A DNA stretch of 17,930 bases from contig CAZRBG010000089.1 in the NCBI GenBank assembly GCA_964598225.1, positions 1 to 17,930 on the forward strand. The letters run 5' to 3'. Positions 7,644 through 15,761 of this stretch are shown one piece after another. Below the pieces are notes generated by a model. The model was given only the letters and a program-made list of their open reading frames with translations, was not told the origin of the DNA and did no database searches. Within the stretch, counting starts at the first letter, position 1, and each line of letters starts with the position of its first letter. This stretch comes from SG8-4 sp964598225. GTDB lineage: Bacteria > Planctomycetota > Phycisphaerae > Sedimentisphaerales > Anaerobacaceae. The translations under genes were made by a program, and so were the position numbers.

Positions 7644-10271
7644 ATGGTAAATCCAAAGCGTCACCACACAATTCCGAATGGATTGAAATCCGTATTTGTC
7701 GTACAGAAGGTGTATTTCTCTTTTGCGATCTGCTTAATAATCGCTTCTGCTGTGGACGCGCAGGATTTTGTTCCTTTTGTGATTCCCGCAAAACCAAATC
7801 TCGATTCGCCGATTGCTGTTAGCTCTTTCGAGCCTGTCTCCGTCAAAGATGAGCGTTTGCGCGCTGCCGATGGACATTTTTATCGCCGAACCGCGCGCGT
7901 TCGTATCTGGGGAGTCAATCTGTCTTTCGGAGCGAACATGCCCACACATGCCGACGCCCCCCACGTAGCGGCCCGAATGGCGGCGGCGGGCGTTAACAGC
8001 GTCAGGTGCCATCACATGGATACGGCCCGCTGGCCTCGCGGTTTGTGGAATTCCAGAGACGGCAAGACAATCGAGCCGGAGGCTCTCGACCGGCTGGATT
8101 ATTTCATCGACCAGTTGGCCCGCCGCGGCATCTGCGTCAACATCAATCTCCACGTAGGCAGGGCACACAGCGAGTATCTCGGCTTGCCTGAGACCAACCG
8201 CAAGTACGACAAGATCACAAATATATTCACGCCGGCCCTTATCGAGGCCCAGAAAGATTTCGCCCGGAAATTGCTGGATCGCATCAATCCTTATCGCAAA
8301 GTACGCTATGCGGACGATCCGGCGGTGGCGTTCGTCGAGATCACCAACGAGAACAGCTTCTTCATGTGGGGCAGCGAAGAAACACTGCGGACACTTCCGC
8401 CATACTATGCGGACATTCTTCAGAAGAAGTACAACGCCTGGCTCCGGCAGAAATACGGCTCGGACAAAAAGCTGCGAAAGGCCTGGTCTGCCGGCGCTGA
8501 GCCGCTCGGGGCGAATATGCTGAAAAACGGCGACTTTAAAGTTTCCGGTTTGCGGGGTCAGGGTCCGCGTGCCTGGCAGCTTGAGCAGCATGGGGAATGC
8601 AAGGCTTCGGTTTTGGCCCGTAAGTATCGGTCGCGAGATACATTACGCTTCGACATCCGCAAGGCGGACTCAACCGAGTGGCATCTTCAATTCAAACAAA
8701 ACGGTCTCTCCCTGAAAGAGGGCCGGTATTATACGGTCATTTTCGATGCCGCGAGTGAAAAACCGAGGAATATCAGTTGCGGCGTAAGTCAGGCGCACGA
8801 GCCGTGGCAGAATCTCGGTTTGTCGAGACAGGCGAACCTCATTCGCCGGTGGAAAACGTTTCGTTTCGGCTTTGTCGCCAGAGCCGATGACGAAAACTCT
8901 CGGCTGAGTTTCGCATTCAGCGGCAGCGATGTGCCGTTCTATATTGCAAACGTCCGACTTCGGCCGGGCGGAAGGACAGGCCTGGGTGAAAATGAATCCG
9001 CTCAGGACGGCAATGCCCAGCTTTATGCCGAGAGTGAAGGCCCGCAGCGCACAATCGACAGGATGCGGTTTCTCGCCGAGACAGAGAAAAGCTATTTCGA
9101 CGATATGCGCAGCTTTATCAAGGACGATCTCGATTGTGAGGCGCTCGTTACCGGCACGATAGTCTTCGGGCCGCTGGGACTGTACGCTCAGAGCGATATG
9201 GATTTCATCGACTCCCACGCCTATTGGCAGCATCCGCGCTTCCCCGGCAGGCCCTGGGATCAGGGCAACTGGCTCGTCGATCAAAAGCCGATGGTGGATT
9301 ATCCCGATCAATCGCCGTTGTTCAGGTTAGCCGCTCAGCGTCTGAAAGGCAAACCCTACACCGTCAGCGAGTACAACCACCCGGCGCCGCTCGATTCTCA
9401 GGCCGAGTGCGTTCCGATGATCGCCTCGTTCGGTGCTTTGCAGGATTGGGACGGTATATGGCTGTACACGTATTCGCACAGCTCCGATGCCTGGGACCGC
9501 GAGTCCATGAACAGTTTTTTCGACATAGACACAAATCCCGCCAAGTGGGGCTTCATGCGGGCCGGCACAGCTATTTTTCGTGATGCTGGTATAAGGCCAT
9601 TCGGCGGACGTTTGACTGTGTCCCTGACAAAAAGCGTCGATTCTCTCACAGATTTGGTTGACCTGCACCTGAAGCATGATCGTGACACGTGGGACATCGT
9701 CTCTGAGACTTCGAGTGCGCCGGCGCGAGCAGAACTGAGCCGGCGGGTCTATTTGTCTTTCTCCGGCAAGGCCGGGACGGCCTCGCGACTCAAGGGCGGG
9801 ACGCCCTCGCCACGACTTACGTGGTCGGTAAATGATGCTAAAGGAGTTTATATGGTGGGAGGCGGCGCCGGTGTGCTGGCCGGACATACGACCAGGTTCG
9901 AGCAGGTTTCGGACGAATATGCGAGCATAAGCAGCCCTGAATACGCGGTGATAACCGCTACACCTTTGGACGGCGTACCGTGGCCCCGGAGTAATGAGAT
10001 TCTTATAACTGCTTGCGGTCGTTGTGAAAACACCGGCATGGATTTCAGCAAAGATCGCAGAACCGTCGGCCGCGAGTGGGGGCGCGCGCCTGTACGGATC
10101 GAGACGGTCGAGGGCACAATTATGATTCCCGTCGGACGATGGCGATGCGACGCTCTGTCGCCCGATGGGACGGTGAAAGAGAACGTAGATGTTCGAGCGA
10201 TCGGCGATGCGAACTATGTGGATTTGTCTCCGAAATACGCAACAATGTGGTATTTGATGACAAGACTGTAG
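7644..10271 (+). CDS. Secreted clan GH-A glycoside hydrolase with a carbohydrate-binding-like insert in the barrel
   Basis: 875 residues; GGAG six bases upstream sets the start. A signal peptide with a long basic n-region ends near residue 39 (SAVDAQ). The first half of a GH-A barrel spans about 60-285, with WGVNLSFGAN, VNSVRCHHMD and the acid/base strand FVEITNENSFF (E236). Residues about 285-442 begin NMLKNGDF and look like a CenC/CBM-type beta-sandwich. The barrel then resumes, and PYTVSEYNHP gives nucleophile E576, followed by WLYTYSHSSD. E236 and E576 are 340 residues apart, far more than in a plain barrel, because of the insert. A C-terminal beta domain spans about 650-875 and contains a translated short palindromic repeat. 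It is the first gene of a plus-strand run with three other degradation genes. It could be a beta-galactosidase, exo-galactanase or GH167-like enzyme; the family is not settled. Confidence 0.85.
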   Translation: MVNPKRHHTIPNGLKSVFVVQKVYFSFAICLIIASAVDAQDFVPFVIPAKPNLDSPIAVSSFEPVSVKDERLRAADGHFYRRTARVRIWGVNLSFGANMPTHADAPHVAARMAAAGVNSVRCHHMDTARWPRGLWNSRDGKTIEPEALDRLDYFIDQLARRGICVNINLHVGRAHSEYLGLPETNRKYDKITNIFTPALIEAQKDFARKLLDRINPYRKVRYADDPAVAFVEITNENSFFMWGSEETLRTLPPYYADILQKKYNAWLRQKYGSDKKLRKAWSAGAEPLGANMLKNGDFKVSGLRGQGPRAWQLEQHGECKASVLARKYRSRDTLRFDIRKADSTEWHLQFKQNGLSLKEGRYYTVIFDAASEKPRNISCGVSQAHEPWQNLGLSRQANLIRRWKTFRFGFVARADDENSRLSFAFSGSDVPFYIANVRLRPGGRTGLGENESAQDGNAQLYAESEGPQRTIDRMRFLAETEKSYFDDMRSFIKDDLDCEALVTGTIVFGPLGLYAQSDMDFIDSHAYWQHPRFPGRPWDQGNWLVDQKPMVDYPDQSPLFRLAAQRLKGKPYTVSEYNHPAPLDSQAECVPMIASFGALQDWDGIWLYTYSHSSDAWDRESMNSFFDIDTNPAKWGFMRAGTAIFRDAGIRPFGGRLTVSLTKSVDSLTDLVDLHLKHDRDTWDIVSETSSAPARAELSRRVYLSFSGKAGTASRLKGGTPSPRLTWSVNDAKGVYMVGGGAGVLAGHTTRFEQVSDEYASISSPEYAVITATPLDGVPWPRSNEILITACGRCENTGMDFSKDRRTVGREWGRAPVRIETVEGTIMIPVGRWRCDALSPDGTVKENVDVRAIGDANYVDLSPKYATMWYLMTRL
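9770..9815 (+). repeat. Paired short palindromes inside the glycosidase coding sequence
   Basis: Two near-identical units lie in tandem. Each holds a hairpin with loop GGA: GGCCG-GGA-CGGCC at 9770-9782 and GGGCG-GGA-CGCCC at 9794-9806. Both are preceded by AAG or AAGG and followed by CTCGC and then CGACT. The reading frame stays open and codes for a Gly/Ser/Arg/Pro-rich stretch (about KAGTASRLKGGTPSPRL) in the C-terminal domain of the GH-A enzyme. The pattern is typical of dispersed intergenic palindromes that have entered a gene. Confidence 0.7.
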
Positions 10272-10319
10272 GGTGGGGCTTGCCCCACCATTGGCCACGC
10301 GGTGCGCAAGCCCCCACCA
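10272..10319. repeat. Palindromic intergenic repeat abutting the glycosidase stop codon
   Basis: GGTGGGGC (10272-10279) pairs with GCCCCACC (10282-10289) around TT. A second block, GGTGCGCAAGCCCCCACC (about 10301-10318), is an imperfect inverted copy of the first. The element fills most of the 70 bases between two glycosidase genes and begins directly after the TAG at 10269-10271. It is open in frame with the next gene, so a GTG within it (10273) is a false upstream start. It could modulate mRNA stability between the two genes. Confidence 0.75.
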
Positions 10320-10341
10320 TACCGGCTATAGGAGAAGCCCT

Positions 10342-13300
10342 ATGTCAAAAAGGTGCAGATTTGGTTCAATAATTCTTTTACTCTTGGCCGCAGCGAGCGC
10401 AGCAGCTTTCAACGGTCATGTTGTAACTCAGGGCCTGTTGACGTTGAAGATAGACGATGTCGACGACGTAACCGAATTCGACATGCCGCGAGAAGTCAAT
10501 GTCACCCTTGTCAATAATGGAAATGCCACACTGTCAGTTGATTTGTCGATGACCGATCTTGTGGACGAATGGTATGCGGTCGGGCAGTCAGAAACAAATG
10601 TCAAAGTCGCGCCGGGCAAAGAGGTCGAGGCTACGTTCAGAATAGCCGCGGCCGAAGGTGCGTGTTCTGCCCTGTATCCTGTTCATATTTACGCTTATTT
10701 CCGGCATCAAGATCAGGATATGATGGCGCATGCAGTTCAGGTCTTCAGCTCGAATTTTGTCCGGTCGGTTGAGTCGTCCGGGGAGCCGCCGAAGATGCCG
10801 GTGAACGTTGTGCCGGCCAATGGAACGTTGCCTCTAACAACGCTCAGAACTCATCGCGTGGCGTGGAGATTTTACGACAAGCCGCTGGTGTACATGCCGA
10901 TTGGCTGGCGGGGCTCATCGACAGAATCGCTCGCCAATGTCTCCTTTGGCCCGGTTTCCCGCGGAGCGACCAGACAGTCGATTACTATGCACCCACCCTG
11001 GAGAGCCGGTGGAGGGACAATATTTATCGAATATCTTCTCGATCTTCCGGACGTCACCCCGATCAAGCTGACGTTCGCAAATGCAATTCGCGACAACTCG
11101 GCAAGCGAGCCGCCCAGCGATGGCGTGACGTTTCGAGTTTGGGCGGGCAAAGAAACGCTGTTCGATCGCCACACCGACAGCAAGAAATGGTTGGAAGGCG
11201 AAGTCGATCTGAGCAGGTTCGCCGGTGAAGAGATTCTGCTGCGGCTGGAGAGCCACCCCGGTCCCGACAGAAATACCGTCTGCGATTCATCGCATTGGGG
11301 CAATATCGTCGTCGTTGCCGGCAGAGCGCCTGAAGGACTGTCAGATGCCGAGAGAGAACGATTTCGCGAGCAAGCGCGGGATTTGGTGAGGACGGGAGAG
11401 GGGAAAGGTTTTCTATTTTCGCTTGATGGAGATTATCGAGCGGTGTTGCTGCCATGCGCACAAGGGATCATTGATCCAGTCCTGGCAATCGGCAACAGAG
11501 AACAATGTGTTGTTTTCGATGGCTTGAGAATTGCCGTGTTGGGTCGCCGGATTGACAATAGGGCTTACGGAAACAGCGAGCACGTTATTGAATCCTGGGA
11601 TAGCGAATCCGGAGTACTTAGAATCAGACAGCCGTTACAGCTTGGCGATGACGAGTTCGACCTGACGGTGCGTATCTGGTCGGAAAAACGCGGACTGCGG
11701 ATGAAAGTCGCATGCCCGAAGCGAATAACGGATTTAACTCTCGGACCTGCAGACCAGAGTGCGCCGCGCGTCTATTACGGCCACGGCTATTGCATCGAAG
11801 AGCCAAAGGCTTTCAGGGCAAGCTTTGGCGGGCATAATCTCTCGACCAGCCACGTCGGATTCGACTTCGAGGACGGTTTGTCGCTTCTCGTATCCAGCGA
11901 CAATCCGCCTGACTATTTAGAAGTTAATCCGGCCCAGAAAATATATGCGCTTCATACGCACCTCGACGCCACTTTGACGCTCGTTCCAAGCGATGATGGC
12001 GCTTTCGACTGTGCTCGCAAGTATCGGCCGTTATATGACAAGAAGGCCTCGCCGGGATTTGAGCGCAAAGCGGGGCGGTTCGTCTTCGACATTTGGGGCG
12101 GGCGCTACGCCGAGATCGCCGATACCATGAAACGCATGGTGGCTTACGGCCTGACCGATTCGCTGCTGACAGTGCACGTTTGGCAGAGATGGGGCTACGA
12201 CTATCGCCTGCCGGATATTTATCCGCCGAATCCTCAGTTTGGCTCAATCGACGACATGCTGAAGATCGCCGAGGTTTGTGCCGAGCATAACGTCCCGTGG
12301 GGTCTGCACGACAACTACATCGACTTTTATCCTGACGCCACCGATTACAGCTACGACCACATCTGCTTCACCGAGCAGGGCGAGCCGGTCAAGGCCTGGA
12401 TCAACAGGGGCCGCGATGCCCAGAGCTATCGCTGGCGGCCGGACCGGATTATGCCGTTCGTTCAGCGGAATCTGAAACTGATAAAGCCGAATCTCAGGCC
12501 CACGCACTACTTCATCGACGTTTTCACATCTTTGCCTTGCTTCGATTACTATGACAAACAGGGCAATTTCCACTCCATGCTCGAAACGAGAAGAAGCTGG
12601 GGCGAGGCTTTTGCCTGGATACGCGACTATCTCGGCGGCAACGCTCCAATGACGTCGGAGGCCGGTCACGACCAGCTTACCGGCTACATAAGCGGCTCGG
12701 ACTGCCAGCATCTACAGATCACACCCGAGCCCGGACGGTTCTGCATCAAAATCAACTGTAAGGACTGGGAGCGCGTGCCGTGGTTCGACGCCGTTCTGCA
12801 CGATAAGTTCAGCCTGCACGGCGTGGGTTATTCGGGTCGTTACCAGGGGGGCCGCGAGCGGTTCGACAGCGGGATCGAGAGCGACGACTACGTCAGCGCC
12901 GAAATGCTTGAAGGACACGCTCTGATGATTGACCGCCGGGCGTTCGGCCGCGGCGCCGTGAGAAAATATTGGCTTGCGCAGGATTTTATCCGGAGCATCG
13001 CTACTGGCCAGATTGAGGACGTGGAATTCGTCGGCGGAGATATACACAGACAGATCGTCTCGTGGAAATCCGGTGCGAAGGTGTATGTCAATCGCGGCAG
13101 CAAAGATTGGAAGGTGGCCGGAAAGATTTTACCGCAATACGGATACTTCGCAAAGAACGGCGAGATCGAGTCCAGTATCGAGAGAATCGACGGCGTAATA
13201 GTCGAGCAGTCGACCGGGCCGTTCGGACCATATTTCAACGCCCGGGGATTCAACAAAGACGGCAATACTCGGATCCGTGGTAGCGGTCGCTGGAACCCGG

Positions 13301-13578
13301 ACCGAACTTTGATCGATTTCGGCCCCGTTGTGACTAACGGCGCATTTCGCTGTCAGCCTGATGACGGCAAACTAATTATCACGCCGCTGCCCGATATCGA
13401 CCCGTTCTCGGTTGAGGTGCATTTGAGCAAATTTCCAATGGAGCAAGTCAGAAAGATAAAATCTGTGATAGCGGTCGATGAAAAGGGTGAAAAGAACCGG
13501 GACGTTCGATTCATGAGCGAGGCCGGTGTTGCAAAGTTCGAGACGCGGAGCGGAGAGTTCGCATACATTCTGGAATGA
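10342..13578 (+). CDS. Large secreted glycoside hydrolase, GH101/GH129-like (alpha-glycosidase fold) candidate
   Basis: 1078 residues from the ATG at 10342, with AGGAG (10330-10334) seven bases upstream and a signal peptide ending near residue 22 (ASAAAFNG). Residues about 30-140 look like an Ig-type beta domain. Residues about 150-330 look like an NPCBM/galactose-binding module (GGTIFIEYLLDLP, FRVWAGKETLFD, WGNIVVVAG). Residues about 355-570 form a beta-supersandwich. A TIM barrel follows at about 578-860: FVFDIWGG, VHVWQRWGYDYR, VPWGLHDNYIDFYP, THYFIDVF (D726, likely nucleophile) and MTSEAGHDQ (E773, candidate acid/base). A C-terminal beta domain ends the protein. This order and the Asp-then-Glu arrangement recall GH101, GH129 and the wider GH-D/GH31/GH36 alpha-retaining group. 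GH129 members in marine bacteria cleave alpha-linked 3,6-anhydro-D-galactose, a fitting but inferred job here. The TGA is 15 bases before the next gene, so the two are co-transcribed. Confidence 0.8.
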   Translation: MSKRCRFGSIILLLLAAASAAAFNGHVVTQGLLTLKIDDVDDVTEFDMPREVNVTLVNNGNATLSVDLSMTDLVDEWYAVGQSETNVKVAPGKEVEATFRIAAAEGACSALYPVHIYAYFRHQDQDMMAHAVQVFSSNFVRSVESSGEPPKMPVNVVPANGTLPLTTLRTHRVAWRFYDKPLVYMPIGWRGSSTESLANVSFGPVSRGATRQSITMHPPWRAGGGTIFIEYLLDLPDVTPIKLTFANAIRDNSASEPPSDGVTFRVWAGKETLFDRHTDSKKWLEGEVDLSRFAGEEILLRLESHPGPDRNTVCDSSHWGNIVVVAGRAPEGLSDAERERFREQARDLVRTGEGKGFLFSLDGDYRAVLLPCAQGIIDPVLAIGNREQCVVFDGLRIAVLGRRIDNRAYGNSEHVIESWDSESGVLRIRQPLQLGDDEFDLTVRIWSEKRGLRMKVACPKRITDLTLGPADQSAPRVYYGHGYCIEEPKAFRASFGGHNLSTSHVGFDFEDGLSLLVSSDNPPDYLEVNPAQKIYALHTHLDATLTLVPSDDGAFDCARKYRPLYDKKASPGFERKAGRFVFDIWGGRYAEIADTMKRMVAYGLTDSLLTVHVWQRWGYDYRLPDIYPPNPQFGSIDDMLKIAEVCAEHNVPWGLHDNYIDFYPDATDYSYDHICFTEQGEPVKAWINRGRDAQSYRWRPDRIMPFVQRNLKLIKPNLRPTHYFIDVFTSLPCFDYYDKQGNFHSMLETRRSWGEAFAWIRDYLGGNAPMTSEAGHDQLTGYISGSDCQHLQITPEPGRFCIKINCKDWERVPWFDAVLHDKFSLHGVGYSGRYQGGRERFDSGIESDDYVSAEMLEGHALMIDRRAFGRGAVRKYWLAQDFIRSIATGQIEDVEFVGGDIHRQIVSWKSGAKVYVNRGSKDWKVAGKILPQYGYFAKNGEIESSIERIDGVIVEQSTGPFGPYFNARGFNKDGNTRIRGSGRWNPDRTLIDFGPVVTNGAFRCQPDDGKLIITPLPDIDPFSVEVHLSKFPMEQVRKIKSVIAVDEKGEKNRDVRFMSEAGVAKFETRSGEFAYILE

Positions 13579-13593
13579 AAGGAAGGCTGATAG

Positions 13594-15669
13594 ATGTACA
13601 AGATATCGATCATCGTCGTAATCTTCGCGTTGACGTCATTGTCTTTTGCACGGGAGTCGGAGGCCCTTGTCCTCTTCGATTTTTCAGGTGATTTCGACGT
13701 TGATTCCGGGGTTGCGAGCGACGCCGAAGTAACCCGCACGCGGGCGGGCGCGCTGCGTATCGAGACCGGTCACGAGAAAAATTGGCCGGGGATAACGCTC
13801 AAAGCGCCGGATGGAAAATGGGACCTCTCGCGATTTGAGTATGTTTCTTTGGATGTTAAAAACGTGTCAGACGAACAGGTCACTGTTTACTGCCGGGTGG
13901 ACAATCCCGGTGCCGACGGCAGGAAGAATTGTGTCACCGACAATATCAAGCTGTCCGGTCGTCGGGAGGGGACATTGACTGTTCGATTACACCCGACGCC
14001 CTGGAGGCTCTCCGGGCCTCTGGAGTTGATCGGAATGCGCGGGCACCCGACCTACTCTGACAAGATCGATCCGGCCAACGTCACTCAGTTGCTTGTCTTT
14101 GTCAGTTCGCCGCAAAGCGATCATGTATTCGAGATAGATAACATTAGCGCCGGCGGCCACGTGAAAGTTCTCGATGCAGAGACCTTCCTGCCGTTTATCG
14201 ACAAGTTCGGCCAGTTCATCCACAGAGAATGGCCGGGCAAGACTCATTCCCTTGAGGAGCTGAAAGCGCACGGCAAGGCCGAGAGTGAAGACCTTGCCGC
14301 GAATCCCGGCCCGGACGACCGCAACAAGTACGGCGGATGGACCGCCGGGCCGAAACTGGAGGCGACGGGATACTTCCGTGCCGCCAAATACAAGGGCAAG
14401 TGGTGGCTGGTCGATCCGGAGGGACGGCTGTTCTGGTCGCACGGCATCGATTGCGTCCGCAGCACTAATGCGACTCCAATCACGGACCGCGAGAACTATT
14501 TCGCCTGGCTGCCGGAAAAGGATTCGCCCTTTGCTGAGTTTTACGGCACCGGTTCGTGGGCGCCGCACGGGTACTACAAAGATCATTCGCCCTACAGGAC
14601 GTACGATTTCAGCCGGGCGAATTTCCTGCGAAAGTACGGCCAGGATTGGGCGGATGCGTTCGCCGGGATAACTCATCGCAGAATCAGAAGCTGGGGGATG
14701 AATACCATCGCCAACTGGTCCGACAGCAAGATATTCCTGATGCGGCGAACTCCCTACACAGACAACGCAAGCTTTGACGCGCCCCGCATCGAAGGCTCAA
14801 CCGGATATTGGGGCAAGTTTTATGATGTGTTCGATCCGGCTTTTCGCCGCAATTTTATCAGGCGCCTCGAGGGCATTAAAAACACTTCCGCCAACGATCC
14901 CTGGTGCATCGGGTATTTCGTCCATAATGAAATCGCCTGGGGCGATGAACTTTTCCTGGCCCTTGCGACGCTGGCTTCCCCGGCAGATCAGCCCGCAAAA
15001 AAAGCCTTTCTATCCGACCTCAAGGCCAGGTACGGCACAATCGACGAGCTTAACGCGGCGTGGCAGAGCGAATATCGAACCTGGGACGACCTGCTCGAAA
15101 GCACCGATAAGCCCGACAAAGAAAAGGCTTACGATGACCTTGCAGACTTCTACGACAAGATCGCCGATACTTACTTCAAAACCATACACGATGAACTGGA
15201 GAAAGTCGCTCCGAGTCAGATGTATTTCGGCTGCCGGTTTGCCTGGGTGAATGACCGGGCCGCCCGTGCCGCCGCTAAGTACTGTGACGTTGTATGTTAC
15301 AACAAATATTCATACAGTGTCGCCGATCATCGCCTGCCCGACGACATCGACAAGGCGATCATCGTCGGCGAGTTCCACTTCGGCGCGCTCGACCGCGGCA
15401 TGTTCCACACGGGTTTACGAAAGACTGCGAACCAGGAAGATCGCGCCGACAAGTATCGCAGCTACGTGCGAGGAGCGCTGAAAAATCCGTATATCGTCGG
15501 AACCCACTGGTTCCAGTACAAGGACCAGGCCACAACCGGTCGCGGCGACGGCGAGAATTATCAGATCGGATTCATCGACGTTTGCGACAAGCCATATCCT
15601 GAGATAGTCCGGGCCGCTCGCGACGTGGGATACAACCTGTATGAGTACAGGCTCAGTTCCGGCGATTAA
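13594..15669 (+). CDS. Secreted GH50-type beta-agarase
   Basis: 691 residues; GGAAGG (13581-13586) is the ribosome binding site, seven bases before the ATG. A signal peptide ends near residue 19 (SLSFAR). Residues about 24-190 form a carbohydrate-binding-like beta-sandwich, the usual N-terminal module of GH50 enzymes. The barrel begins near PFIDKFGQFIHREWPGKTHS, with ATGYFRAAKYKGKWWLVDPEG and LFWSHGIDCVRS, strongly GH50-like. GYFVHNEIAWG supplies acid/base E446 and IIVGEFHFGALDRGMFH supplies nucleophile E593. GH50 beta-agarases cut beta-1,4 bonds of agarose or neoagaro-oligosaccharides, often releasing neoagarobiose. This is the best single pointer to an agar-type galactan as substrate. It sits in the middle of the plus-strand run, 15 bases after the GH101/GH129-like gene and 92 bases before a sulfatase. 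Confidence 0.9.
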   Translation: MYKISIIVVIFALTSLSFARESEALVLFDFSGDFDVDSGVASDAEVTRTRAGALRIETGHEKNWPGITLKAPDGKWDLSRFEYVSLDVKNVSDEQVTVYCRVDNPGADGRKNCVTDNIKLSGRREGTLTVRLHPTPWRLSGPLELIGMRGHPTYSDKIDPANVTQLLVFVSSPQSDHVFEIDNISAGGHVKVLDAETFLPFIDKFGQFIHREWPGKTHSLEELKAHGKAESEDLAANPGPDDRNKYGGWTAGPKLEATGYFRAAKYKGKWWLVDPEGRLFWSHGIDCVRSTNATPITDRENYFAWLPEKDSPFAEFYGTGSWAPHGYYKDHSPYRTYDFSRANFLRKYGQDWADAFAGITHRRIRSWGMNTIANWSDSKIFLMRRTPYTDNASFDAPRIEGSTGYWGKFYDVFDPAFRRNFIRRLEGIKNTSANDPWCIGYFVHNEIAWGDELFLALATLASPADQPAKKAFLSDLKARYGTIDELNAAWQSEYRTWDDLLESTDKPDKEKAYDDLADFYDKIADTYFKTIHDELEKVAPSQMYFGCRFAWVNDRAARAAAKYCDVVCYNKYSYSVADHRLPDDIDKAIIVGEFHFGALDRGMFHTGLRKTANQEDRADKYRSYVRGALKNPYIVGTHWFQYKDQATTGRGDGENYQIGFIDVCDKPYPEIVRAARDVGYNLYEYRLSSGD

Positions 15670-15691
15670 AAGGCTGTGGCAAAACCTGATT

Positions 15692-15712
15692 CGTCGTTCC
15701 GAGCGCAGCCGG
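15692..15712. repeat. Degenerate copy of a GTCATTCC-type intergenic repeat
   Basis: CGTCGTTCCGAGCGCAGCC resembles the reverse complement of the repeat at 4001-4075 (GTCATTTCGACCGAGCG). It lies in the 92-base gap between the GH50 and sulfatase genes. The similarity is short and imperfect, so this is a tentative call. Confidence 0.35.
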
Positions 15713-15761
15713 GTAATTTGGTGAAACTCAAGAAGATTTTGTGACAGGAGAAGAATCAATC

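Noticed and set aside
6755..7822. Open frame on the plus strand opposite the YhaM-like gene
   Set aside because: It runs antisense to a conserved HD protein and overlaps the real start of the GH-A gene; no motif supports it.
9327..10298. Minus-strand open frame within the GH-A gene
   Set aside because: Antisense shadow of a well-supported coding region; no signal peptide, domain or ribosome binding site.
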